64,000 nt of DNA from Halovibrio salipaludis (GCF_002286965.1 NZ_NSKD01000008.1:1-64000), one strand, 5' to 3'. Numbered from the stretch's first letter, positions 17,128 through 26,592 are shown. Translations and numbers: made by a program. Notes: generated by a model from the letters alone, not told the origin.

Positions 17128-17442
17128 ATGTTCAGCATTGAAAAACACGACGACGGGGAAGGCACTGTCACCCTCAACCTCTCCGGCCAGTTCGATTTCA
17201 ACGCCTACAGCGAGTTCAAGCCCAAACAGACGGAAGCGCTGGACACCCCCGGAGCGAAATTCATTGTGCTCGACCTCAGCAGACTGGATTATCTGGACAG
17301 CGCCGCTCTCGGAACCCTTCTGCTGCTGCGCGAAAAGGCCCAGGACCGCGGCATTGAGATTGTGATCCGGGGTGCCACAGGCGTTGTACAGGAGATCCTG
17401 GAGATCGCGCATTTCCAGCGCATGTTCCGCTTCATCGACTGA
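17128..17442 (+). CDS. STAS-domain anti-sigma factor antagonist (HsbA-like)
   Basis: The 104-residue single-domain STAS protein contains the phosphoacceptor motif YLDSAALGTLLLLREKA, in which the Ser of LDSAALG aligns with the phosphorylated serine of SpoIIAA/HsbA proteins. In partner switching this residue is phosphorylated by an anti-sigma kinase and dephosphorylated by a PP2C phosphatase, changing which partner the antagonist binds. Both activities appear in the next gene, 3 bases downstream. AAGGAAAC precedes the ATG. Confidence 0.88.
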   Translation: MFSIEKHDDGEGTVTLNLSGQFDFNAYSEFKPKQTEALDTPGAKFIVLDLSRLDYLDSAALGTLLLLREKAQDRGIEIVIRGATGVVQEILEIAHFQRMFRFID

Positions 17443-17445
17443 GCC

Positions 17446-19176
17446 ATGGAAGAACCGTCGGAACTGACCATACTGGTTGCGGAAGACGACCTTCTCAGCC
17501 GCCAGCTCCTCCAGTCCTACCTCGAAGAGGAAGGTCACCGGGTACTGGTCGTGGAAAACGGACGTGAGGCGGTCGAAAACTTCTCCAGGGAACCCCCGGA
17601 TCTGGTCATTCTGGACGTCAAGATGCCGGTCATGGATGGCCTGGAGGCCTGCCGTCATATCAAGGGGATGATGGAACAACGCTGGGTGCCCGTCATGATG
17701 ATCTCCTCCAACAGCGAGGAGCAGGACCAGGCGGCGGGCCTGAACACGGGCGCCGACTACTACCTGACCAAGCCCATCAGTTTCCCGATCCTGGCCGCGA
17801 AAGTGCGCGGCTCCCAGCGCATCGCCAACCTCCAGCGCGAGCTTGAGCGCCGCAATACCGAACTCTCAAGCTATTACCGCCACAGCCGCGCCGAGAATGA
17901 CCTGGCGCAGCAGATGATTGACCGGATCATTCAGAACTACACCACGTCGGATACCCGGATCCATCAATCCGTGCGTTCCCTGGAACAGTTCAGCGGCGAT
18001 GTCATATCAACCGTCAACTCGCATTCCGGCAACACCTATGCCCTCATGGCCGACGCCACCGGCCACGGTCTACCCGCCGCCATTACGCTGATGCCGGCCA
18101 TGGAGATCTTCTACCAGATGAGTCGGCGCGGCTATGGCGTGGCCTCCATCGTTCGCCAGATCAACCAGCGCCTGCGGGCACGCCTGCCGCCGAATCACTT
18201 CCTCGCAGCCACTGTAGTGCTGATCAACCCCCAGCGCCACGCCCTGGTCGCCTGGAATGGGGCATGCCCACAGGCCTATGTGCTGTGCCCGGAAGGTGCC
18301 ATCCGCCATCGCATCCCCTCGGCCCACCCGCCACTGGGCGTGCTGGATGACCGGGATTTTGACGACACCGCCCAGCTGTGCACCGTCAACGTCGATGACC
18401 GTTTCTTTGCCTGCACAGACGGGCTGGTGGAGGCGCGTAACGCGGATAACGAGATGTTCGGAAGCGCCCGCCTTGAAACCGTGCTGACCGGCTGCCGGGC
18501 GGGTCACAGTCTGGTGGAAACGGTCACTGACGCGCTCTCCGGGTTCCGGGGCACCAGGCTACCGGACGATGACCAGTCCATGCTGGCGCTGGCCGTGGAC
18601 GCCCCGATGGAGGTGCCTTTCAGCAATGAAGACGGCATCGACCAGCCGCCGGAAAGCAGCGGCGATGACAACAGCATGGCGGGTTGGGACTTCCGGCTCG
18701 AGCTCCGAGGCTCCGATATCAGCCGCACGGAGATCGTACCAACCGTCAACCAGGTTCTGGAAAACCTCCGCCTGGACAGGCGTCTGCGCCAGAAAGCGTT
18801 CGTGGTCCTGACGGAACTGCTCAACAATGCGGTGGACCATGGCCTTCTCGGCATGGAGTCCAGCAGCAAGGCGGACCAGGGTTTTGACCACTATGTGCAG
18901 GAGCGCCAGGAGCGCCTGGCGGCCCTGAATGAGGGCTTCATCAAGATCCTGGCCACCCGCAGCCAGTACCATAATCGCAATGCCCTGAGGCTGATGGTCA
19001 TGGACAGTGGTTCGGGATTCGACACCACCGGCTTCTCGTCAATGGACTCCGCGGATGAGGTGGCAACCCATGCCTACGGGCGCGGCATCCGTGTGGTCGC
19101 GAGCCTGGCCGACCGCATCCGCTTCCTGGACAACGGCGCCAGCGTGGAGGTTGAGTTCACGATTGATCCGGACTGA
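17446..19176 (+). CDS. Response regulator with SpoIIE phosphatase and HATPase domains (HsbR-like)
   Basis: The 576-residue protein has an N-terminal receiver (1-125) with acidic pair EDD, phospho-Asp 57 in VILDVKMPVMDG and the YLTKP lysine. A coiled linker follows. A PP2C/SpoIIE domain (about 165-390) shows GDVISTVNS, LMADATGHGLPAAI and FFACTDGLVEARN. A C-terminal RsbW-like HATPase (about 420-575) shows LTELLNNAVDHGLLG and VMDSGSGFD. It can thus both dephosphorylate and phosphorylate the STAS protein, as HsbR does for HsbA in Pseudomonas. Phosphorylation of the receiver, perhaps by the convergent hybrid kinase, would set the balance. Its 3' end overlaps that kinase gene by 20 bases. Confidence 0.88.
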   Translation: MEEPSELTILVAEDDLLSRQLLQSYLEEEGHRVLVVENGREAVENFSREPPDLVILDVKMPVMDGLEACRHIKGMMEQRWVPVMMISSNSEEQDQAAGLNTGADYYLTKPISFPILAAKVRGSQRIANLQRELERRNTELSSYYRHSRAENDLAQQMIDRIIQNYTTSDTRIHQSVRSLEQFSGDVISTVNSHSGNTYALMADATGHGLPAAITLMPAMEIFYQMSRRGYGVASIVRQINQRLRARLPPNHFLAATVVLINPQRHALVAWNGACPQAYVLCPEGAIRHRIPSAHPPLGVLDDRDFDDTAQLCTVNVDDRFFACTDGLVEARNADNEMFGSARLETVLTGCRAGHSLVETVTDALSGFRGTRLPDDDQSMLALAVDAPMEVPFSNEDGIDQPPESSGDDNSMAGWDFRLELRGSDISRTEIVPTVNQVLENLRLDRRLRQKAFVVLTELLNNAVDHGLLGMESSSKADQGFDHYVQERQERLAALNEGFIKILATRSQYHNRNALRLMVMDSGSGFDTTGFSSMDSADEVATHAYGRGIRVVASLADRIRFLDNGASVEVEFTIDPD

Positions 19177-21997
19177 GGTTGCGGATCTCCCGTGCCATCT
19201 CACGCACTGCCTGATCGAGCTCGGAGAGTGCGGCTTTTTCCGGAAGGCTGCCCCCGCGGGCCGTTTTCTCCATGTCTGAGACAGCCTGCCAGAGCCGCCC
19301 GGCGGTGAAGTACCCCACGGCCCCCTTCAACCCATGCGCCGCCTCGGCCAGGGCCGCCGGGTCATCGTCGGCGTGGGCTTGGGCAATCGCCTCCAGGTAC
19401 TGCTCATGCTGCTGCTCAAACAGATCCTTGAGCGTGCCCATCAGGCGCGGGTTGCCGCCGAGGTTACGCAGGACCAGATCCCGGTCCACCATGGGCTCCT
19501 GCGCCAGCGTGGTTCCCTGGGCCGGTTTGTCGCCGGCACCCCCTTCCTCCACCGCAGCCCCCGTGGTCGGATGCTCACCCTGTGCCAGCCACCGGCTCAG
19601 CATGCGATAGAGCCCCTGGAACGTCAGGGGTTTGGTCAGGTAGCCATCCATGAAACCGGCCTGCCGGCTGTCGAGATCCGGCGCGCTGTGTGCCGTTACC
19701 GCCACCAGCGGGGTGTGGCGCTGGTGGCTGGCATCCAGATCCCGCATCCGGATCGCCACATCATAGCCGTTCATGTCCGGCATCTGGATATCCAGAAGAA
19801 CCAGGTCAAAGACCCCGCCTGAAAACGCCTCCAGCGCCCCGGCGCCATCTTCGCGGCTGGTTACCCGCATGCCCAGCTCCCCCAGCATGGCTTCCCCGAC
19901 ATGACGATTGACCGGGTTGTCATCCACCAGCAACACACTCGGTTCGCCGGCGAAGGACTCCACGCGCACGTCCTCCTGGTCATCCTCAAGTCGGCGGACC
20001 TCGGTTTCGGACGCAGCGAGCAGCGGCAGCACGAATGAGAAGGTAGCCCCCTGGCCCTCCTCGCTCTCCACCTGGATGCTGCCCCCCATCAGTTCCACCA
20101 GCCGCTGGCAGATGGTCAGCCCCAGCCCGGTTCCCCCATAGCGTCTTGCCAGGGAGGCATCCGCCTGGCCAAAGGGCTCAAAGATCCTGTCCCGTGCGGA
20201 GGGTTCAATTCCCGGGCCGGAATCCGTAACCCGGAACGCCAGGTTACAGGTATCACCGAAGGACGCGCGGGGGTCGATGGCAACGGTTACCGTGCCCTGC
20301 TGGGTGAACTTGAGCGCGTTGCCCAGCAGGTTCATCAGCACCTGGCGCAGGCGCTGTTCGTCCCCATGCAGATGCCGGGGCACCTCATCCTGCAACTCGA
20401 AACGGAGCGTGACGCCCTTGCCGTCCGCCTGGGGGCGGAAAAGATTCTCAAGATTGTGCAGCAGACGGCCGAGATCAAATGGCCGCAGCTCCAGCTCAAG
20501 ACTGCGGGCCTCGATCTTGGAAAGATCCAGAAGGTCGTTGATGATCTCCAGAAGGCCGTTGGCCGAATCCTTGAGGGTTGCCAGCTGCTCGTCGGCGTCC
20601 GGCCGCTTCCGGTCCCGCTGGAGCAGCTCGCTGATTCCGATAATGCCGTTCAGCGGTGTCCGCAGCTCGTGGCTGATGTTGGCCAGGAACTGGGATTTGG
20701 CCTGGTTGGAGCGGTCCGCGTCCTCCTTGGCCTGGCGCAGCTGGTGTTCCAGCTCCTTGCGCCTTGTGATATCGGTCTGGACGGCCACGAAATTCACCAG
20801 CCGCCCCCCGTCATCATGCACGGGCTGGATATCCAGATCGAGCCAGTAGGTATGGCCCTGGCGACTGTAATTGAGAATCTCCTGGCGTACCGGCTCACCG
20901 TTGGCAATGGCGATGGCGATCCGTCGCCGGGCCTGCTCATCCGTATCCGGCCCCTGCAGGAAGTCCCCCGGCCGCAGTCCACGCACCTCATCCAGCGGAT
21001 AGCCGGTCAGTGACTCAAAACTCGGATTCACCCACTCGATATGATCTTCAGCATCGGTGATGATGACCGGGTTATCGGTCTTACGGGCCACCAGGGCCAG
21101 ACGCCGCACCTCACTGGCCGCCTGCTCCTCGCGTCTGCGACTGCTGAGAAGTGCCTCCATGTCCTCGGCCACCAGCAGGAGCACCGGCCGATCCCGGACC
21201 CGGGAGGGCGTGATCCTGAGGCTCACCACACGTTCCCGGTCGGCACCCATGAGGGTCTCCGAGAAAAGATCCACGGATCCCTGATCCGGGGTGAGAGCCG
21301 CCCATTCGCTCAGCCGCTCCGGTGTCAGCGAGGGGAAAATGCCGCTGATGGCCAGCTGCTTGAGCGACTGCCGGTCGGTTTCTGTCCCCACAAGCTCCGC
21401 CAGACCGTCATTGACGTAGAGCACCGTGAACGTTGTGGCATCCACCATGGCCACAAAATCATCGCTCTGCTGGATCAGCTCACTCACACGCCAGCCGAAG
21501 GTCTCGGCGCGGCGGGTCTCAATGTGTTTCATGACCACCCGCGCCAGCGACTTCAGCGATTCCTTCTGACGCTCATCCAGGTGGCGTGGATGGCGATCCA
21601 GCACACAGATGGTCCCGAGTGCATAGCCATCCGCGTTGACCAGGGGCACACCGGCATAGAACCGGACACCATGCTCCAGCGTCCAGGGGTTGTCATGGAA
21701 CCGCTCATCCTCACGGGCATCCGGGATCTCGAACACGTCGGACTGGACAATGGCATGGCCACAGAACGAGGAGGAACGCTCCGGAATGAAATGCTCCCGG
21801 TTCACACCCACCGCGGCCTTGAACAGCTGCTGATCCCGGTCGAGCAGATTGACCATGGCCATTTCACTGCTGCAGACCTCGGCTGCGACGGCAACGATGT
21901 CGTCGAACCACTCCTCCGGGCTCCCGCTGAGCAGCTCGTACTCATCCAGAGCCGCCTGGCGTTCCGGCTCGTTATCCGGGATCGGGGCCTCTTTCAT
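19157..21997 (-). CDS. Hybrid sensor histidine kinase (GAF-PAS-PAS-HK-REC-HPt)
   Basis: The protein has 946 residues and no membrane segments. Order: GAF (about 20-165, SSSFCGHAIVQSD, FYAGVPLVNADG), PAS (170-290), LOV-like PAS-PAC (300-415, FLQGPDTDEQARRR) without the photoactive Cys, HisKA with His 443 in ANISHELRTPLNG, HATPase_c (about 535-660), receiver with LVLLDIQMPDMNG, and a C-terminal HPt with AHGLKGAVG. This is a full His-Asp-His relay able to pass phosphate to an external receiver; the converging REC-SpoIIE protein is the natural candidate. The start is coupled to the upstream hydrolase by an ATGA overlap. Confidence 0.9.
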   Translation of the reverse strand: MKEAPIPDNEPERQAALDEYELLSGSPEEWFDDIVAVAAEVCSSEMAMVNLLDRDQQLFKAAVGVNREHFIPERSSSFCGHAIVQSDVFEIPDAREDERFHDNPWTLEHGVRFYAGVPLVNADGYALGTICVLDRHPRHLDERQKESLKSLARVVMKHIETRRAETFGWRVSELIQQSDDFVAMVDATTFTVLYVNDGLAELVGTETDRQSLKQLAISGIFPSLTPERLSEWAALTPDQGSVDLFSETLMGADRERVVSLRITPSRVRDRPVLLLVAEDMEALLSSRRREEQAASEVRRLALVARKTDNPVIITDAEDHIEWVNPSFESLTGYPLDEVRGLRPGDFLQGPDTDEQARRRIAIAIANGEPVRQEILNYSRQGHTYWLDLDIQPVHDDGGRLVNFVAVQTDITRRKELEHQLRQAKEDADRSNQAKSQFLANISHELRTPLNGIIGISELLQRDRKRPDADEQLATLKDSANGLLEIINDLLDLSKIEARSLELELRPFDLGRLLHNLENLFRPQADGKGVTLRFELQDEVPRHLHGDEQRLRQVLMNLLGNALKFTQQGTVTVAIDPRASFGDTCNLAFRVTDSGPGIEPSARDRIFEPFGQADASLARRYGGTGLGLTICQRLVELMGGSIQVESEEGQGATFSFVLPLLAASETEVRRLEDDQEDVRVESFAGEPSVLLVDDNPVNRHVGEAMLGELGMRVTSREDGAGALEAFSGGVFDLVLLDIQMPDMNGYDVAIRMRDLDASHQRHTPLVAVTAHSAPDLDSRQAGFMDGYLTKPLTFQGLYRMLSRWLAQGEHPTTGAAVEEGGAGDKPAQGTTLAQEPMVDRDLVLRNLGGNPRLMGTLKDLFEQQHEQYLEAIAQAHADDDPAALAEAAHGLKGAVGYFTAGRLWQAVSDMEKTARGGSLPEKAALSELDQAVREMAREIRNLSPDQS

Positions 21998-22902
21998 GAC
22001 AGGAGATGGCGCTGAAAGAAATCAATCTGGTCCGTGGAGGAGCGTTCAAACCCTTCCCCCACGTAGATGTCGAAATGCCCCAGGTCCTCGTAGCGCCTCA
22101 GTTCCGCCCGGCCTCCGGCTCTGCTCGCAGCCTTCTCCGCAGCCTCCGGCGGCGCTACGGAATCACGGCCACAGACCTGGATCAGTACCGGGCATGGCAG
22201 CCGACGTGCATGGCGCAGCGGACGGTAAAGCGGCAGCTGCAGTGCCAGTCTCGCCGCCAGCTCATTGCGCCAGTCCGCAGGCGCGATAGCCCGGTACCCG
22301 TCATAGGCATCCTCGGTGGCCATCGCCGCCGTTTCACCCGGACGGCCAACGATGGGTGCGTACAGGGGAGTGCCGCCCAGCAGGGCGCGAAGCTGGTCCC
22401 TCAGTGCCAGAGTACTCAGGCGCAGGATGCCACCGATGCCGGCATAGCCGACCACATTCAGAACAGCAGCCAGGCCGTCCATCATCGGGCCCTGGGCGGA
22501 AACCGCCGCAACACCGCCGTCACGGGCCGCTGCCACCAGCACATGCCCGCCCGAAAAGGATGATCCCCAAAGCGCGATGCGCTCTGGGTCAATGCCCTGC
22601 TGCTGGCGTGCGAAATCAATGGCGCCCTGCCAGTCCGCCAGCTGACGCCGCACGGACACCAGCTGGCGTGGCTCGCCCGCGCTCGCCCCGAAATGCCGGT
22701 AATCAAAAAGCAGTACCGCAAATCCGGCCTCCGCAAAGGCCCGGGCATAGGGGACAAGCCCCGCATCCCGGGTCCCCCCGAGACCATGGGCCATCACAAT
22801 ACAGGGGCAAGGGCTGCGCGCGGGCGTTGCCGGCTGAAACCACCAGCCGGCCAGCGCCTCGCCCTCAACATGGAACCGGACCTCGGTGGGTTCGAGACTC
22901 AT
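21994..22902 (-). CDS. Alpha/beta hydrolase (DUF1100/DeoC-acetylxylan type)
   Basis: The roughly 302-residue serine hydrolase has the oxyanion segment CIVMAHGLGGTRDAGLVPYA, then LLFDYRHFGASAGEPRQL and the nucleophile elbow ALWGSSFSGGHVLVAA (GxSxxG). The late acid and base lie in VCGRDSVAPPEAA and EDLGHFDIYVGEGFE. The DYRxFGxSxGxPRQ pattern is typical of family members annotated as hydrolases of unknown substrate. ATG 22902 is chosen because GGGAGG stands 6 bases upstream. It is the first gene of a two-gene unit with the hybrid kinase, an odd pairing with no known explanation. Confidence 0.8.
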   Translation of the reverse strand: MSLEPTEVRFHVEGEALAGWWFQPATPARSPCPCIVMAHGLGGTRDAGLVPYARAFAEAGFAVLLFDYRHFGASAGEPRQLVSVRRQLADWQGAIDFARQQQGIDPERIALWGSSFSGGHVLVAAARDGGVAAVSAQGPMMDGLAAVLNVVGYAGIGGILRLSTLALRDQLRALLGGTPLYAPIVGRPGETAAMATEDAYDGYRAIAPADWRNELAARLALQLPLYRPLRHARRLPCPVLIQVCGRDSVAPPEAAEKAASRAGGRAELRRYEDLGHFDIYVGEGFERSSTDQIDFFQRHLLS

Positions 22903-22927
22903 CAGCACCCTCCCGTCGAGATTGGTG

Positions 22928-24259
22928 TCACCGCATCAGATCGGGCAGGAAGAGCGCGATCTGCGGGAACATGATCAGCAGTGCCGTCGAGAACAGGAGA
23001 ATCAGCACGAACGGTGGCGTCCCACGGATGACCTCCAGATAGGGACGCCGGAAGATCGCGACGGCCGTGAAGATGTCACACCCGAATGGTGGTGTTGCTG
23101 AACCAATGGCCGCCTGCAGCACCACCAGTGTCCCCACATGCACGGGATCCAGTCCGGCGGACGCAATCGCCGGTGAGAAGATCGGGGTCAGCACCAGGAT
23201 CACCACGATCGGGTCCACGAACATACAGCCCACGAAGTACGCCACCGCAATCAGGATCAGCAGCTGATAGGGATGCTGGGAGGCTTCGGCCAGCATGTCT
23301 CCCAGCAACAGACTCGGGATCTGGGCAAAGGAGATCATCCAGGAGAACGCCATGCCGGCCGCCACCAGAATGAACACCACGGCGGTGATCATGCCGGTGG
23401 AGAGCGCGATTTCGGGCAGCTGGGACGGCCGCACCTGCCGGTACAGAACCATCTCCAGGAACAGAGCGTAGGCCACCGACATCGAGGCCGCCTCGGTGGG
23501 GCTGAAGGTACCGGTGTAGATACCGCCAATGATGATCACCGGAAAGCCGGTCGCCAGACTGGCCCGCTTCAGGGCCACCAGGCGCTCCGGCCAGCTGGCC
23601 TTGGGCAGTACTGGAATGCCCTTCCACACCGAGATCCCATAGCAGTAGATCGCAAAGAGGACCAGGATCATGAGCCCCGGCCCGATGCCGGCAATGAAGA
23701 GGGCCCCGACCGAGGTCCCGGAAACAACGCCATAGATGATCATGCCGATGGACGGCGGAATCAGCAGGGCGATATCACTGGCGTTGATGATCAGCGCTAT
23801 GGCGAAGCGGTCGGTATAGCCGGCCTCGATCAGCTTCGGCCGCAATGGCCGACCCATAGCCACTACCGTGGCCTGAGTGGAGCCGGAAACGGCCCCGAAA
23901 AGTGTGCAGGACACCGCCGTGGTGACCGGCAGTCCGCCGCGGATGTGGCCAACGAACTTGCTGACCAGATCCAGGAGTCGATTGGCCGTGTGCCCCTTGA
24001 TCATGACATCGGCGGCAAGGATGAACATGGGGACCGCCACCAGCACCGTCTGCTCCACACCGCCGATCATCTGCTGGATCAGGGTGGATTCGTTGAGCCC
24101 GGAGAACTTCGCCGCCATCAGCAGCAGCGCACCCGCTGTCAGGGGCACCATCATGGGGTAGCCCATCAGCAGCAGCACGATCATCACGACCCCGACGAGC
24201 AGCGCCGCATCCGGTGTGCTCATGGACGCCAGGTTGAGCCATTCAATCAGTTCAGCCAC
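22928..24259 (-). CDS. dctM: TRAP transporter large permease subunit (DctM)
   Basis: This is the membrane transport subunit of a tripartite ATP-independent periplasmic transporter, 443 residues with about 12 hydrophobic segments. Family sequence is clear: LLLMGYPMMVPLTAGALLL, GAVSGSTQATVVAMG, LLIPPSIGMIIYGVVSGTSVGALF, and GGIYTGTFSPTEAASMSVAYA. It drives Na+-coupled uptake of the solute delivered by DctP. I start it at GTG 24259, overlapping the dctQ stop by 8 bases; ATG 24223 is an alternative. The substrate is not identified, though this subclass often carries carboxylates or compatible solutes. Confidence 0.9.
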   Translation of the reverse strand: MAELIEWLNLASMSTPDAALLVGVVMIVLLLMGYPMMVPLTAGALLLMAAKFSGLNESTLIQQMIGGVEQTVLVAVPMFILAADVMIKGHTANRLLDLVSKFVGHIRGGLPVTTAVSCTLFGAVSGSTQATVVAMGRPLRPKLIEAGYTDRFAIALIINASDIALLIPPSIGMIIYGVVSGTSVGALFIAGIGPGLMILVLFAIYCYGISVWKGIPVLPKASWPERLVALKRASLATGFPVIIIGGIYTGTFSPTEAASMSVAYALFLEMVLYRQVRPSQLPEIALSTGMITAVVFILVAAGMAFSWMISFAQIPSLLLGDMLAEASQHPYQLLILIAVAYFVGCMFVDPIVVILVLTPIFSPAIASAGLDPVHVGTLVVLQAAIGSATPPFGCDIFTAVAIFRRPYLEVIRGTPPFVLILLFSTALLIMFPQIALFLPDLMR

Positions 24260-25169
24260 GGTCCCGCTCCTCAGCCGCGTCCTCATCGGGGTCGACACCA
24301 CCAGTCATACCCGGATCCACGCCCTCTTCCTCATACTCATCTTTCTGGTACCAGGACAGGTAATTATCCGGGCTGAGCAGGTTGCGCACCCCGGCCAGGA
24401 AAAACTGGATACCTCCGAACAGAAAGCCCAGTGGCACGACCATATAATTGAGATAGACCGGAAAGCCGGTGGACGAGGTCACCCGGCACTGGCCACTGCG
24501 CGCCTCCACCAGACCGATGAATACAGCAAACACTCCCCACGCCAGCAGAGCCAGAACCACCAGACCCGCCAACACCATCAGCTGGCGCTGATACCCCTCG
24601 AAACGGGCCAGCAACCGGGCGCCTCCCTCGCTGATCAGGCGAATCAGATGTCCTGCCAGCGCGATGCCAACCAGTGTGACGAGAATCCCCGCCACCAACG
24701 GCATGCCACCAACGGGCAGCGTGAACAGCCCCAGATCGAGCGCGTCCGGCAGAACCCGGCAGGTGCGCTGCACCGCGCCGGCATAGTTCCAGGCAAAATC
24801 CGCCAGCGAGAACATCAGCCAGGCGGTCGTGAAGCTCACAACAACCAGCAGGATTTTCTGTCCCAGATGGGGGAGCAGGTCATGCAGAGCCGAAACCCGG
24901 ATGTGACGGGCATGGCGCGCCCCGATGCCGATCCCCAGGAAGGTGATCATGACCAGCAGCATCTGGGCCACATCATTGGCGAACTGCAGACTGAAACCAA
25001 GAAGGTTGCGGGCGATGACATTGGCCACCGTCACCGTTGCCATACCGGCCACACAGAGAATCAGTGCACTGCGCTCAAACCAGTCGAGACCTGAGTCAAT
25101 CCAGTCAAAGGGCGCCTTAAGGGCGTTTTGCCAGCCACCACTGTGGCCGGTTTGAGGTTGGTCCGTCAT
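24252..25169 (-). CDS. dctQ: TRAP transporter small permease subunit (DctQ), enlarged
   Basis: The protein has 305 residues, whereas typical DctQ has 160-200. Signature DctQ regions are present: VTVANVIARNLLGFSLQFANDVAQMLL, GIGIGARHARHIRVSAL, and a final helix YMVVPLGFLFGGIQFFLAG. Two additional hydrophobic segments lie between the usual third and fourth helices, giving about six in total. GGAGAG 5 bases before ATG 25169 sets the start. It is translationally coupled to dctM and divergent from dctP across a 166-base promoter region. Confidence 0.88.
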   Translation of the reverse strand: MTDQPQTGHSGGWQNALKAPFDWIDSGLDWFERSALILCVAGMATVTVANVIARNLLGFSLQFANDVAQMLLVMITFLGIGIGARHARHIRVSALHDLLPHLGQKILLVVVSFTTAWLMFSLADFAWNYAGAVQRTCRVLPDALDLGLFTLPVGGMPLVAGILVTLVGIALAGHLIRLISEGGARLLARFEGYQRQLMVLAGLVVLALLAWGVFAVFIGLVEARSGQCRVTSSTGFPVYLNYMVVPLGFLFGGIQFFLAGVRNLLSPDNYLSWYQKDEYEEEGVDPGMTGGVDPDEDAAEERDRG

Positions 25170-25335
25170 GGGACTCTCCGCAGGCCGCTCACATGTAACA
25201 ATAGTCTGACGATCCGGGGTTCGGCAACAATCCTTTACGCTTTGCCGGAAATTCACGTTTACGGCTTTTGCTTCTGTAAAGATGTGTTATGTTTAATGCG
25301 GATCAACAAGAAAATCCAACAGAGGGAGACAGGGT

Positions 25336-26469
25336 ATGAACCAACCTCGCCAATGGCTTACGGGCCTGATCATGCTGCTTGCCATGGCATTTCTCTATGG
25401 CTGCTCTGATGGCGGTGACACTTCCAGCGAGAGCGACAGCTCCAGCAGCGGGCAGTCCTCGCAGGAAGAGATGGATCGCGATGAAGAGCTGGCGAAACAG
25501 CGCGAATCCGACACGTGGCGCTTTGCGCTGGAAGAAGTCGAGGGCAGCGTCCAGGACGCCTACGCCCAGGAATTCAAGAGCCGCATTGAGGAGCGCACTG
25601 ACGGTGAGGTCACGGTTGAGGTCTATCCCTACGGGACGCTCGGCACCTCCTCCCAGCTGACCGAACTGCTCCAGAACGGCGCCATTGAGATCGCCTTCGC
25701 TTCCCCGGGCCACCTGGCTGACGCCATTCCGGAAGTGGGCATCTTTACGCTGCATTTCGTGCTGTCCGAGGACCCCGACGTGAACCGCGCGGTTCTGTCC
25801 GATCCCGAGGTCTACGGCCTCTTCCAGCCGATGTACAACGATCAGGATCTTCGACTGCTCGATATCATCCCGGAAGGCTGGATGGTCTGGAGTGGCGACA
25901 AAGCCCTGCGCAGCCCGAAAGATTTCGAAGGCTTCAAGATCCGTACCATGACCTCCCCGATCCTGGTCGAATCCTATAAGGCCTATGGCGCCAACCCGAC
26001 TCCGACGCCCTACTCCGAGGTCTATAGCGGCCTGCAGCTGGGTCAGATCGACGGTCAGGTGAACCCGATCTTCGCCATCGAAGAGATGAGCTTCTACGAG
26101 GAGCAGGACGTGCTCACATCCGCACGTCACGCCCAGTTCATCGCCACCCTGGCGACCGGCAATAACTGGTTCAACAACCTCTCCGAGGAGCGCCAGGAGT
26201 TGATCGAGGACGTACGTGACAACATGGTCTCCTGGATCGACGAGAAGCAGCGCGAGTACAACGAGGACCGGCTGCAGACCATTCTCGACGAAGGCGGCAC
26301 CGAATGGGTTGAGCTGACCGAGGAAGAGCGCGAAGTCTTCCGGGAAGCCAGCAAAGACGTTCGCCAGATCTACCTGGAGCAGGCCGGCGAGAAAGGCCAG
26401 GAAGTGCTCGACACCATTCTGGAGAAAGTCAAGACAGCAGAAGAGGAAATGGCGGACAGCGACAGCTGA
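25336..26469 (+). CDS. dctP: TRAP transporter solute-binding lipoprotein (DctP)
   Basis: This 377-residue periplasmic receptor has a lipoprotein signal (LLAMAFLYGC) rather than a plain signal peptide, then a Ser/Glu-rich linker. The DctP fold includes EEVEGSVQDAYAQEFKSRIEE, VEVYPYGTLGTSSQLTELLQ, and the substrate-arginine region GFKIRTMTSPILVESYKAYG, which in this family contacts the carboxylate of the ligand. GAGGGAGA precedes the ATG. It is transcribed divergently from dctQM and ends in a strong terminator, so receptor and permease levels can be set separately. Confidence 0.92.
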   Translation: MNQPRQWLTGLIMLLAMAFLYGCSDGGDTSSESDSSSSGQSSQEEMDRDEELAKQRESDTWRFALEEVEGSVQDAYAQEFKSRIEERTDGEVTVEVYPYGTLGTSSQLTELLQNGAIEIAFASPGHLADAIPEVGIFTLHFVLSEDPDVNRAVLSDPEVYGLFQPMYNDQDLRLLDIIPEGWMVWSGDKALRSPKDFEGFKIRTMTSPILVESYKAYGANPTPTPYSEVYSGLQLGQIDGQVNPIFAIEEMSFYEEQDVLTSARHAQFIATLATGNNWFNNLSEERQELIEDVRDNMVSWIDEKQREYNEDRLQTILDEGGTEWVELTEEEREVFREASKDVRQIYLEQAGEKGQEVLDTILEKVKTAEEEMADSDS

Positions 26470-26492
26470 TCGCAGCCCTCCTCACGCACACA

Positions 26493-26517
26493 AGCCCGGC
26501 TCCGGCCGGGCTTTTTT
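26493..26517 (+). terminator. Intrinsic terminator after dctP
   Basis: AGCCCGGC (26493-26500) pairs with GCCGGGCT (26505-26512) over a TCCG loop, followed by a six-T run. It is a strong rho-independent terminator. Confidence 0.93.
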
Positions 26518-26592
26518 GTGTCCGTGCCACGGATGTTAAGCCGGCCCGGAGAGGGTATAATGCCACCAGTCACTGACCTGCCCGGAGCCGTC

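Noticed and set aside
18070-18507. Open frames antisense to the switch phosphatase
   Set aside because: No ribosome site, atypical composition, and the sense gene carries conserved SpoIIE motifs throughout.
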